Assembly: GCF_018882215.1 (NCBI RefSeq)
Contig: NZ_JACVOX010000002.1
Coordinates: forward strand, 558,001-622,000
DNA length: 64,000 nucleotides
DNA from: Polynucleobacter sp. AP-Kaivos-20-H2
Lineage (GTDB): Bacteria > Pseudomonadota > Gammaproteobacteria > Burkholderiales > Burkholderiaceae
Direction: 5' to 3'
Below, in pieces: positions 1-7,830 of the stretch. The notes below the pieces were generated by a model, which was given only the letters and a program-made list of their open reading frames with translations, ran no database searches and was not told the DNA's origin. The stretch's first letter is position 1. The number at the start of each line of letters is the position of its first letter. Made by a program: the position numbers and the translations under genes.

Positions 1-49
1 AGTTAAATTCGGAATAAATCTGAATCAAACGTGTCTCAGTCAGGCAGCC

Positions 50-310
50 TTATGAACGAGGCAAGACTGAAACTTGGGCCTTCTTCAAAGCACCCTTAAC
101 GCCGAATTCCACTTGTCCGTCAATCAAGGCAAACAAAGTGTGATCCTTACCAATACCAACGTTAGCACCTGGATGAACACGTGTGCCACGTTGACGAATG
201 ATGATGCTGCCAGCATTAATATGCTCGCCGCCAAATACCTTAACGCCTAAGCGCTTCGATTCTGAGTCGCGGCCATTTCGTGTTGAGCCGCCGCCTTTTT
301 TCTGTGCCAT
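50..310 (-). CDS. rpmA: 50S ribosomal protein L27
   Basis: Structural protein of the large ribosomal subunit whose N-terminal tail reaches toward the peptidyl transferase centre. The 86-residue product is full length. It begins [16 protein letters not shown] and continues with the conserved LGVKVFGG and RQRGTR blocks typical of L27. The start has a GGAG Shine-Dalgarno 6 bases upstream. It lies 19 bases after rplU on the same strand, the usual rplU-rpmA pair, and is presumably transcribed from the rplU promoter at 705-733. No terminator is visible in the 49 bases downstream. Confidence 0.98.
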   Translation of the reverse strand: MAQKKGGGSTRNGRDSESKRLGVKVFGGEHINAGSIIIRQRGTRVHPGANVGIGKDHTLFALIDGQVEFGVKGALKKAQVSVLPRS

Positions 311-329
311 ATCTTTCTCCTACCCTGAA

Positions 330-641
330 TTAGGCTTTAATCGTGTTGATCAAAATTTCAGTGAAATTCTGACGATGGCCTTGGTGCTTTTGATAATGCT
401 TGCGACGGCGCATCTTAAAGATTGTCACTTTATCGTGACGTCCCTGGGAGACGACAGTGGCCATCACAGCTGCACCATTAACCAATGGATCACCTAATTT
501 CAGTGAAGCGCCTTCGCCAACGGCGAGGACTTGGTCAAGAGTGATTTCGCTGCCGATTTCCGCTGGTATCTGTTCTATTTTCAATTTTTCGCCTGCAGCA
601 ACTTTATATTGTTTGCCACCGGTTTTTATGACCGCGTACAT
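330..641 (-). CDS. rplU: 50S ribosomal protein L21
   Basis: Large-subunit protein that binds 23S rRNA. The 103-residue protein starts [14 protein letters not shown] and has the basic [17 protein letters not shown] segment near the C-terminus that is diagnostic of L21. An upstream in-frame ATG (656) would add five residues not seen in the family. The ATG at 641 has a GAGG sequence 9 bases upstream and fits the family start, so it was chosen. First gene of rplU-rpmA, divergent from ispB. Confidence 0.98.
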   Translation of the reverse strand: MYAVIKTGGKQYKVAAGEKLKIEQIPAEIGSEITLDQVLAVGEGASLKLGDPLVNGAAVMATVVSQGRHDKVTIFKMRRRKHYQKHQGHRQNFTEILINTIKA

Positions 642-704
642 GGTTTGAAACCTCAATTAATATCTACATTTAAGCTAATCCACCCTGGACCAGCTAAGCC
701 CATT

Positions 705-733
705 ATTATATCTTGCATGACGAGCACTGTCAA
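705..733 (-). promoter_or_regulatory. Consensus sigma70 promoter for rplU-rpmA
   Basis: On the minus strand TTGACA (733-728) is followed by exactly 17 bases and TATAAT (710-705), matching the sigma70 consensus at all 12 positions. The predicted transcript would start near 698 and give a leader of about 57 bases before rplU. The -35 lies inside the first codons of ispB, so the two divergent genes share this DNA. Sequence seen directly; activity inferred. Confidence 0.85.
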
Positions 734-1721
734 AACCAATGACTTAAGCCAAATTCTGGCCCCAATTGCCTTAGATTTCAAGGCCTTAGACGAGGTAATC
801 CGTCAGCGTTTAGCCTCAAAAGTCGCATTAATCGACCAAATCTCGAGCTATATCATCCAGGCTGGCGGTAAGCGGGTCAGACCCGCCCTCTTGATGTTGG
901 TGGCCAAAGCTCTGGCCAACGGCAAAGAAGCACCCCACACCCTGGAAATGTCGGCTGTAGTTGAATTCATCCACACCGCTACCCTGCTTCATGATGATGT
1001 AGTTGATGAATCTACCCTCAGAAGAGGTCGTGAGACTGCCAATGCCGCTTTTGGCAATGCTGCCAGTGTTTTAGTGGGCGACTTCTTATATTCCCGAGCC
1101 TTCCAAATGATGGTTGGCCCAAATGACCTTCGCGTCATGCAAATTTTGTCAGACGCAACCAATACGATTGCCGAAGGCGAAGTTTTGCAACTTCTCAATA
1201 TGAATGACCCAGAAGTGGATGAAGCAAGTTATTTACAGGTCATTCGCTATAAAACAGCCAAGCTTTTTGAAGCCTCTACTGAGCTAGGTGCCATCCTGGC
1301 TAATGCCACCGATGCACAGCGTGAACAAGCTGCTGCATTTGGACGTCACATCGGCACTGCTTTTCAGTTAATGGATGACTTGCTAGACTACACCGCCAAT
1401 GCTGCACAGATGGGAAAAAATGCTGGGGATGATTTACGCGAAGGTAAGCCTACGCTGCCACTGATTTACTTGCTAGAAAACGGCAGTAATGAAGAGCGTC
1501 TTTTAGTACGTGCAGCAATTGAACAAAACCAAGATTTACCAGATGATGTGTTTGCGCAAATCCTTGCCGCCGTCCAAAATTCTGGTGCTCTTGATTACAC
1601 CCAAGCTGCAGCAAAACGTGAAGCAGATCTCGCCTTGGCTTGTCTTAAAGACTTCCCGGCAAATCAAGCCAGCACTGCGCTACAAGCCCTGTGCGCATAC
1701 TCTCTCACGAGACAAACTTAA
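717..1721 (+). CDS. ispB: Octaprenyl diphosphate synthase (polyprenyl synthetase)
   Basis: Condenses isopentenyl diphosphate onto farnesyl diphosphate to make the long isoprenoid side chain of ubiquinone. The 334-residue protein has both aspartate-rich Mg-binding motifs, DDVVD at residues 93-97 and DDLLD at 220-224, plus the GGKRVRP substrate-binding block before the first. The frame is open upstream to 531, but the 62 extra residues overlap rplU and do not resemble the family, so the ATG at 717 was chosen; its Shine-Dalgarno is weak. It is divergent from rplU-rpmA, the usual place for ispB, and converges with the next gene, with the two stop codons overlapping in a TTAA. Confidence 0.95.
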   Translation: MTSTVKTNDLSQILAPIALDFKALDEVIRQRLASKVALIDQISSYIIQAGGKRVRPALLMLVAKALANGKEAPHTLEMSAVVEFIHTATLLHDDVVDESTLRRGRETANAAFGNAASVLVGDFLYSRAFQMMVGPNDLRVMQILSDATNTIAEGEVLQLLNMNDPEVDEASYLQVIRYKTAKLFEASTELGAILANATDAQREQAAAFGRHIGTAFQLMDDLLDYTANAAQMGKNAGDDLREGKPTLPLIYLLENGSNEERLLVRAAIEQNQDLPDDVFAQILAAVQNSGALDYTQAAAKREADLALACLKDFPANQASTALQALCAYSLTRQT

Positions 1722-2656
1722 GATCCCAAAGTATTCAATCTGAGTTCACGCGCAGTCATTCGCACCTGTTCGGCCTCTTCACGCAAACGTGCAATTTCTT
1801 GCGGTGATAACTGCTCTAGATTGGAATAATTCAATTTCCACGACGGATCTTCTGACCATACCAATGGCGATTGAACCGTTGTGCGGGCTGCAGGAGCCGA
1901 CTCTAAAAGCCGCAAGGCCAACTCAAAATTCAAATCCTGCGAAGGCACATCATTTGGTTTTGCAGCCGCATTACCCAACGGCAAATCACTAAATAAAAGT
2001 CGTGGCACACCGCAATACTCAACAATATCTTTAGCGGCGCCCATCACAACTGTTGAAATTCCTGCAGTCTCTAAATAACGTGCTAATAAACTTTGGCTCT
2101 GATGACATATTGGACAATTCGGAATTAATACCGCTACATCGACACCGTCGGCTTTCATCATTTCTAAAATGCGAGGGGCATCACTCTCTAATGTGTGGCG
2201 CTGACTGCGATTAGTTGGTAAGCCATAGAAGTTTGCTGAAACCGCGCCTATCCTTCCAGCTGTAAGCGCTCGTTTGGCAGCGTCCAGTGGGAACCAGCAA
2301 TTGCCGTCTTCCATATTGGCATTCTTGCGATCAACCCCCACATGGGCAATTCGTAAATCGATACTTCCTTCGCTCGATTGTTGATATGGCTGATAAAACT
2401 TGGCTGCGGCATTGTAAGAAGCTCCCTGGCCCTGCGGCCCTTTACTGGGATCATGAGGAACGGCTGTAGTAATGAGGCCCAAAACAGATTGTGCAAGTGG
2501 CCTTTTCAGCGGAGTAAATGGCACATCACCATAGTGAGCCCAAACATAAGGATTCTCATAACCCAAACCCAAGTAGTAGCTGCGGGTGCGATCCATATAG
2601 CGAATCGGCTGATCCTGTTCTGGTGCAAATATGAGCTCAGAAGTCTTAGACATCAA
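1718..2656 (-). CDS. Glycine/sarcosine/betaine reductase selenoprotein B (GrdB)-family protein
   Basis: I assign this 312-residue protein to the GrdB-like family from remembered similarity of blocks such as YLGLGYENPYVWAHY near the N-terminus, CPICHQSQ (C181, C184) and DIVEYCGVPRLLFSDLPLGN. The clostridial enzyme uses a selenocysteine with GrdA/GrdC partners to reduce glycine. Here there is cysteine in a CPIC motif, no selenocysteine codon and no grd partners, so glycine reduction is unlikely and the real substrate is unknown. A second ATG one codon in (2653) is also possible. Its stop overlaps that of ispB by 4 bases, and it is divergent from the hydrolase gene at 2710. Confidence 0.7.
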   Translation of the reverse strand: MMSKTSELIFAPEQDQPIRYMDRTRSYYLGLGYENPYVWAHYGDVPFTPLKRPLAQSVLGLITTAVPHDPSKGPQGQGASYNAAAKFYQPYQQSSEGSIDLRIAHVGVDRKNANMEDGNCWFPLDAAKRALTAGRIGAVSANFYGLPTNRSQRHTLESDAPRILEMMKADGVDVAVLIPNCPICHQSQSLLARYLETAGISTVVMGAAKDIVEYCGVPRLLFSDLPLGNAAAKPNDVPSQDLNFELALRLLESAPAARTTVQSPLVWSEDPSWKLNYSNLEQLSPQEIARLREEAEQVRMTARELRLNTLGS

Positions 2657-2709
2657 TTCATCCCTGTAAGATATTGCATATCAAATATTTAACCTCATAG
2701 GAACTCATT

Positions 2710-3477
2710 ATGGCTCAGTGGCTTAGATTTCAACATCAAGGAAAAAGTGGTTTAGGACAAGTACAGGGCGACCAAATCGCAGTGTATGAAGGTGACTTAT
2801 TTAAAGGACCTAAGGCCACCGGCGAAACCCTCAAGCTGGCTGATGTAACGATTGATATCCCATGCACTCCTTCCAAGATGGTTGCCATGGTCGATAACTT
2901 CCATGCACTGGTAACGAAGCTTGAGCATGCCGTACCTGTAGAGCCTTTGTACTTTCTCAAAGGAAATAACTCCTTCTTAGCAGCCAACCAAGTGATTCGC
3001 ACTCCCAAGTCCTATTCCGGAAAAGTCGTTTATGAAGGGGAGCTTGGTATTGTGATCGGCAAACGCTGTCATGAAGTAGATGAGGCGGAAGCAGCTAAAG
3101 CCATCTTTGGCTATACCTGCATCAATGATGTCACCGCAATTGAAATCCTGAACCGCGACCCTGGTTATGCACAGTGGACTCGCTCTAAGAGTTTTAATAC
3201 CTTTGGCGTATTCGGCCCCTACATCACTACCGATGTAGATCCGAGCAAGCTAACGATCAAAACCATTCTCAATGGTCAAGAGCGTCAAAACTATCCGATT
3301 ACGGACATGATTTTCGCGCCCGCAAAATTAGTGAGTCTGATTACCCAGGATGTGCCGCTTGAAGCTGGAGACATCATTGCCTGCGGCACTTCCGTTGGTG
3401 TTGGCTCCATGAAACCTGGTAGCAATGTCAGCATTATTATTGATGGTGTTGGACAACTAGATAATCGCTTCGAGTAA
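2710..3477 (+). CDS. Fumarylacetoacetate hydrolase (FAH) family protein
   Basis: FAH-fold hydrolases cleave or decarboxylate acylpyruvates and catechol-derived dicarboxylates using Mg or Ca. The 255-residue protein has the expected metal ligands in YEGELG (E109, E111) and IND (D140), the KSFNTFGVFGP block and the C-terminal GDIIACGTSVGVG segment. The length suits the single-domain bacterial type, such as 2-hydroxyhepta-2,4-diene-1,7-dioate isomerase or acylpyruvase. No aromatic-degradation cluster surrounds it, so the exact substrate is open. A strong terminator follows at 3502-3538. Confidence 0.88.
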   Translation: MAQWLRFQHQGKSGLGQVQGDQIAVYEGDLFKGPKATGETLKLADVTIDIPCTPSKMVAMVDNFHALVTKLEHAVPVEPLYFLKGNNSFLAANQVIRTPKSYSGKVVYEGELGIVIGKRCHEVDEAEAAKAIFGYTCINDVTAIEILNRDPGYAQWTRSKSFNTFGVFGPYITTDVDPSKLTIKTILNGQERQNYPITDMIFAPAKLVSLITQDVPLEAGDIIACGTSVGVGSMKPGSNVSIIIDGVGQLDNRFE

Positions 3478-3501
3478 TACTTCGAATAACTTCTAGTGCC
3501 A

Positions 3502-3538
3502 AAAAAACCCTTGCCATGATCAGTAGCAAGGGTTTTTT
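3502..3538. terminator. Bidirectional rho-independent terminator
   Basis: The 13-base arms AAAAAACCCTTGC (3502-3514) and GCAAGGGTTTTTT (3526-3538) flank an 11-base loop. A-rich and T-rich ends make it functional in both directions. It sits between the converging FAH-family gene and the panE-like gene. Confidence 0.9.
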
Positions 3539-3559
3539 ATTTGGAGAAACTTTACTTTT

Positions 3560-4579
3560 TTAGTAGCCCGATACCGATGGCAAGGCCAAGCTTCCTTTAG
3601 AAGCCTGAACATTTTCATCCAAGTACTTGGTCAAAGCAAATACAGTATTTAAGCAAGGTGTTGGGGTTTGGGTGATCTTGCCTAACTCAATCACCGACCC
3701 TAACAAAGCATCAATCTCCAAGCTACGGCCCGCTTCCAAGTCTTGCAACATCGAGGTTTTGTGCTTACCCACTTTTTCAGCACCAGCGATACGACGCTCG
3801 ATATCCACACGGAAAGTCACGCCCAACTTCTCAGCAATCGTCTGCGCTTCGGCCATCATGTTGCGAGCCAGCTCTTTGGTCAATGGGTATTGGCAAATAC
3901 CTTCCAAGGTGCCGTGCGTCAGAGAGCTAATTGGATTGAAAGTCATATTGCCCCAAAGCTTGAGCCAGATCTCTGAGCGAATGTCATCCAAAATTGGAGA
4001 CTTAAATCCAGCTGCGCCCATCATCTCCGATATCTTCTGAATGCGCTCAGTATTCTTGCCGTCCAACTCACCCAATGGGAAACGATTCCCTTCAACGTGA
4101 CGAATGACCCCAGGAGCCTGCGTAAAGGTGGCTGGATATACGACGCAACCAATAATGTTTTCTGGATTGATGGCGTTCTTAGCAACACCACCAGCATCTA
4201 CTGTTTCCACTGCATGATCTTGATACTCGCCGCTCAACTTCTGGAAATACCACCAAGGAATTCCGTTCTGCATTGGGATCAAAATAGTTTCGGGAGCCAT
4301 GATGGCCGCCAAATCATCAATGATCGGCTCCACTTGATGAGCCTTCACCGCTAGAATCACAACATCAGGAGTTTCAGCATCACGAATTTTTTCTACCGCT
4401 TTAACTTGTGCAACCAAAGGTTCTGGTTGGTCATCCATAATTAAAGCCAGGCCACGCTCTTTAATTGCGGCTAAAGTAGCACCGCGCGCAACAACCGTTA
4501 CCTCATTGCCGGCGCGCGCCAACATGACAGCCAAGTAGCCGCCAATAGCGCCACCCCCGCCGATCACACAGATTTTCAT
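3560..4579 (-). CDS. panE: 2-dehydropantoate 2-reductase (PanE/ApbA family)
   Basis: Family enzymes reduce 2-dehydropantoate to pantoate with NADPH in pantothenate synthesis. The 339-residue protein opens with the Rossmann motif ICVIGGGGAIGGYLA and has the catalytic-lysine region SEIWLKLWGN (K207) followed by NPISSLT. An AAGGGG Shine-Dalgarno precedes the ATG. The protein is somewhat longer than the E. coli enzyme (303 residues), and bacteria often carry several ApbA-family paralogues with other substrates. The neighbours give no pantothenate context, so the family is sure and the pathway role moderate. Confidence 0.82.
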   Translation of the reverse strand: MKICVIGGGGAIGGYLAVMLARAGNEVTVVARGATLAAIKERGLALIMDDQPEPLVAQVKAVEKIRDAETPDVVILAVKAHQVEPIIDDLAAIMAPETILIPMQNGIPWWYFQKLSGEYQDHAVETVDAGGVAKNAINPENIIGCVVYPATFTQAPGVIRHVEGNRFPLGELDGKNTERIQKISEMMGAAGFKSPILDDIRSEIWLKLWGNMTFNPISSLTHGTLEGICQYPLTKELARNMMAEAQTIAEKLGVTFRVDIERRIAGAEKVGKHKTSMLQDLEAGRSLEIDALLGSVIELGKITQTPTPCLNTVFALTKYLDENVQASKGSLALPSVSGY

Positions 4580-4655
4580 AGGAACCCCTTAAGAACAAAA
4601 AATTTTGAATTAGTTTCATATTAGAGGAGATTTTTTTGCAATGGAAATTAATCTC

Positions 4656-4678
4656 ATTTGCCTAAATATTAGGCAAAT
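4656..4678. repeat. Perfect 10+3+10 palindrome, possible operator
   Basis: Arms ATTTGCCTAA and TTAGGCAAAT surround a 3-base centre. It lies between the 3' end of the symporter gene and the start of panE, 77 bases before the panE ATG. Neither side has the T-run of a terminator, so a protein-binding site is the better guess. Confidence 0.5.
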
Positions 4679-4684
4679 CGCACT

Positions 4685-6100
4685 CTAAACCGCTTTTAAG
4701 GAGTCTTTTGGAACCAAGCTTCCTAAAATCATACCAACAATACTAGCCATTAGGCCAGCTAATTGAGGCGGAAGAATGGCATTCGGAGCCAAAATCTCAC
4801 AACTGATCCAGATGGTTAAGCCTCCAACTACAGCTAATAATCCCCCCAAGGAGTTTGCTCTAGGCCAGTAAACCCCAAACGCTAACGGCACAAATGCGGC
4901 AACTAGAGTCACTTTATAGGCGCTTTCCACCATCTTAAAAATAGAAAGCTCCGAGTTCACCGCAAAGAAAGTGACCACTACAGCAAAACATAAAACCGTA
5001 ATCCGCATGACCTTTAACAAATCATGATCAGATAAATGTTTGAAAAAACCTCGCACAATATTTTCAGCAAACGTTACCGATGGCGCCAATAGGGTAGCGC
5101 TGGCACAACTCTTAATGGCTGAGAGGAGTGCACCAAAGAACATCACTTGAGCAATCAGTGGCGCGTGATTCAGAATCAGCTTAGGCAAGATCATCTGTGG
5201 ATCAGTGGTGAGGTATTCCTTGACCAAATCCGGGCTAATCAAGGTTGCCGAGTAAGCCAAATACATAGGCACAAAAGCGAAAATAAAGTAAAGCACGCCA
5301 CCTAGCAAAGCTGCTTGGACGGCAATGTTCACATTCTTAGATGAGGTAATTCGCTGAAAGACATCTTGCTGCGGAATGGATCCCAGCATCATGGTGCATA
5401 AGGCAGCAACAAAGCCTAAGATCGAAGCTAAATTCATATCCGGCCAGAAGTTGCTAAATTGGCCAGCAGCAGCAGCATGCTCAATGACCACGCCTATGCC
5501 GCCAGTCTGCGAGGTCATCTCACCACCGATATAGAGCATGCCAACCACGATAATGATCATCTGAATGAAGTCCGTAATGGCAACGGACCACATGCCGCCA
5601 AATAGGGTGTAAATCAATACGCTAGCAGCACCAATCATCATGCCACCCGTCTGAGAAATACCGCCTTCAGAGACAACATTAAACACCAATCCCAGAGCTT
5701 TAATTTGTGCAGCAACCCAACCCAAGTAAGAAACAACAATACAAAGGGTTACTAAAACCTCAACTGTGCGGCCATACTTTTCACGAAAGAAGTCACCGAT
5801 AGTGAGCATGCGACGGTTATAAAGATGGCGAGCAAAAAAGAGCCCTACCAAAATTAAACAAAGAGAGGAGCCAAAGGGATCTGCAACCACTCCCCCCAAG
5901 CCCTCTTTGAGAAAAGTGGCTGGAATTCCTAAAACGGTTTCAGAGCCAAACCAGGTCGCAAATACAGTGGCGGTCACAATCGGCAAAGGAAGGCTATGAC
6001 CAGCCGCCGCAAAGTCAGCAGTATTTTTAACTCTGAGGGCTGCCCATAAGCCAATGCCAACTGAGATAACCCAGTAAATAATTACAAACCAAATTAGCAC
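4685..6100 (-). CDS. Sodium:solute symporter (SSS) family transporter
   Basis: Inner-membrane Na+-coupled transporter of the SSSF family (PutP, PanF, SglT relatives). It is hydrophobic throughout with about 13 predicted membrane segments. Conserved features include AGHSLPLPIV after helix 1, YTLFGGMWSVAITDFIQ in the middle and MLGSIPQQDVFQRI, the usual Na-binding core region. Two starts are possible: TTG at 6106, only 3 bases from AAGGAG, or GTG at 6100, 9 bases from it; I prefer GTG, giving 471 residues. The substrate is unknown. The gene lies on the same strand as panE, about 105 bases upstream of it. Confidence 0.85.
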   Translation of the reverse strand: MLIWFVIIYWVISVGIGLWAALRVKNTADFAAAGHSLPLPIVTATVFATWFGSETVLGIPATFLKEGLGGVVADPFGSSLCLILVGLFFARHLYNRRMLTIGDFFREKYGRTVEVLVTLCIVVSYLGWVAAQIKALGLVFNVVSEGGISQTGGMMIGAASVLIYTLFGGMWSVAITDFIQMIIIVVGMLYIGGEMTSQTGGIGVVIEHAAAAGQFSNFWPDMNLASILGFVAALCTMMLGSIPQQDVFQRITSSKNVNIAVQAALLGGVLYFIFAFVPMYLAYSATLISPDLVKEYLTTDPQMILPKLILNHAPLIAQVMFFGALLSAIKSCASATLLAPSVTFAENIVRGFFKHLSDHDLLKVMRITVLCFAVVVTFFAVNSELSIFKMVESAYKVTLVAAFVPLAFGVYWPRANSLGGLLAVVGGLTIWISCEILAPNAILPPQLAGLMASIVGMILGSLVPKDSLKAV

Positions 6101-6218
6101 GCCCAAATACTCCTTGTGAAATTTGATGAAATTATATGGCTATGTCACTTTTGGTAGTTAGTAAAAAGTACCAATTTGGATCGCTCCACTGAGAGCATCG
6201 GTCTGACATAATTCAAGA

Positions 6219-7193
6219 GTGAGAACACCTGAGCAAACCCCGACATTGAGCCCAACTAACGATTTGGCCTACCAAAAGGCCATTCTAGGATCTGTCTCAC
6301 GTACTTTTGCTCTTACCATCCCACTTCTACCCCCAAGCATCGAAAAGGTAGTCGGCAACACCTATTTGCTGTGCCGCATTGTTGACACCATTGAGGATGC
6401 CGCAGATTTAAGCCCGCAGAGCAAGCAAGCTCTTTCGGCGCTATTTTTAGATGCGGTGCTTGAGAAGGCTCCAGTTGAGACATTTGTTGCGCCTTGCCTC
6501 AACGCATTAAAAAATTACAGCAATCAAGATGAGTTGGATTTAATTTCTCATACACCCACTGTTCTGCGAATTTTGCATACCTGCTCTATCCAGGATCAAG
6601 TAGCAGTCAGTCGTTGCGTTTCCATCATGTCTGAAGGAATGTCGTTCTTCCATGGAAGACAAAACCAAGCCGGCCTTCAAGATCTTGCTGAGTTTGAGCA
6701 ATATTGCTATGTCGTGGCAGGTGTAGTTGGCGAACTGCTAACAACCATCTTTAGCAATCATTCCCAAGCCTTTAAAGAAAAAATGGCCGGGCATGAAAAT
6801 TTGGCAATCGCATTTGGTCAAGCGCTGCAAATGACTAATATTCTCAAAGACTCGCCAGAGGATAAGGCCCGTGGCGTCTCCTGGAAGCCAATCAATGTTA
6901 GTCATGAAGCACTTCTAAGGCTGGCCTATGAAAAGCTACAAGAATCGCTGCATTACATTCTGTTGATTCCTAAAGAGGAGCCGGGTATGAGACGTTTTTG
7001 CTTCTTGGCTTTTGGCTTAGCGGTAATGACTCTGTCAAAGATTGCAGATCGCAAAGAATTCGATAGTAAAGATGAAGTAAAGCTTTCCAGAAACACCGTC
7101 TTGAGTTTCTACGGCTTTACAAAGTGGGCCGTTAAAAGCGATATGGTGATGAAGATTTTTTTCAGCCTTAGCAGCAGATCACTCGCTAAATAA
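6219..7193 (+). CDS. Squalene/phytoene synthase family protein
   Basis: Head-to-head prenyltransferase family: two farnesyl or geranylgeranyl diphosphates are joined to squalene or phytoene. The 324-residue protein has the first Asp-rich motif DTIED (D56-D60), the YCYVVAGVVGELLT block and the second motif DSPED (D211-D215) following NILK, so the catalytic aspartates are retained. The start is GTG. No desaturase (crtI), cyclase (shc or crtY) or second hopanoid synthase gene is adjacent, so the product cannot be told from context. It may be one of the HpnC/HpnD pair or a carotenoid enzyme. Confidence 0.78.
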   Translation: MRTPEQTPTLSPTNDLAYQKAILGSVSRTFALTIPLLPPSIEKVVGNTYLLCRIVDTIEDAADLSPQSKQALSALFLDAVLEKAPVETFVAPCLNALKNYSNQDELDLISHTPTVLRILHTCSIQDQVAVSRCVSIMSEGMSFFHGRQNQAGLQDLAEFEQYCYVVAGVVGELLTTIFSNHSQAFKEKMAGHENLAIAFGQALQMTNILKDSPEDKARGVSWKPINVSHEALLRLAYEKLQESLHYILLIPKEEPGMRRFCFLAFGLAVMTLSKIADRKEFDSKDEVKLSRNTVLSFYGFTKWAVKSDMVMKIFFSLSSRSLAK

Positions 7194-7199
7194 ACAAAC

Positions 7200-7712
7200 C
7201 TACAAAGCACCCTCATGCTTTAAAAGCCAGAGCTTGATTTGGCGATATAGGCCTGGGGAGTTTTCTTTCATGAAGCCGCCAATACCCTGAGCAGAAACCA
7301 CTCGATGGCAAGGTGCTATTAGGGGGTAGGGATTGGCACCGCACGCTGTACCTACTGCACGCGCCCCACTCTGAATCTTCCGCGCCAATTCACCATAGGT
7401 TCTTGTTTGGCCGGCGGGTATATCTTGAATGCTCGCCCACACTTTTCTTTGATGCTCAGTACCCACAGGTTTTGTGGGTAAGTCAAATTGCCAATGAGGA
7501 TCCTGGAAGTAAGCCTTGCACTGCCGCGCAACCTCTTTAGCCAGCTGATTCTGTGGGGTGATTAACGCTGTATTGGCGGGCAAATAATCCATTCTAGAAA
7601 GCATCAGGCTGCCCTCCACCATTTCCGTCGAAATGCCTAGACACCCAAAAGGTGCCGCAATAACACAGTAGTTAGCGCCATTTGAGCTCAAAGGGGTTGG
7701 TATGGAAGCCAT
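7200..7712 (-). CDS. ogt: Methylated-DNA--protein-cysteine methyltransferase
   Basis: Suicide repair enzyme that transfers the alkyl group from O6-alkylguanine or O4-alkylthymine to its own cysteine. The 170-residue protein contains the catalytic IAPCHRVV motif with C135, the DNA-binding RAVGTACGANPYP block before it, and GIGGF after it. Its size suits an Ogt-type stand-alone protein without an Ada domain. It converges with the prenyl synthase-like gene, 6 bases apart. The family is certain; Ogt versus Ada-C naming is by size only. Confidence 0.92.
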   Translation of the reverse strand: MASIPTPLSSNGANYCVIAAPFGCLGISTEMVEGSLMLSRMDYLPANTALITPQNQLAKEVARQCKAYFQDPHWQFDLPTKPVGTEHQRKVWASIQDIPAGQTRTYGELARKIQSGARAVGTACGANPYPLIAPCHRVVSAQGIGGFMKENSPGLYRQIKLWLLKHEGAL

Positions 7713-7830
7713 ATCAAGTGATTCTTACACAAATAAACAAGAGGGATGACAGGCCTTTATTCCATGGCTATAGCTTGAGAAATGCCACTTTGCTATATTG
7801 ACTCATCCTTACTTTTTTCAGGCAGACCTC

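Noticed and set aside
531..716. Upstream in-frame extension of ispB
   Set aside because: It runs antisense through rplU, does not look like the polyprenyl synthetase N-terminus, and the family-like start is the ATG at 717.
3627..4040. 137-codon open frame on the plus strand inside panE
   Set aside because: Antisense shadow of a well-supported gene; the translation has no recognisable domain.
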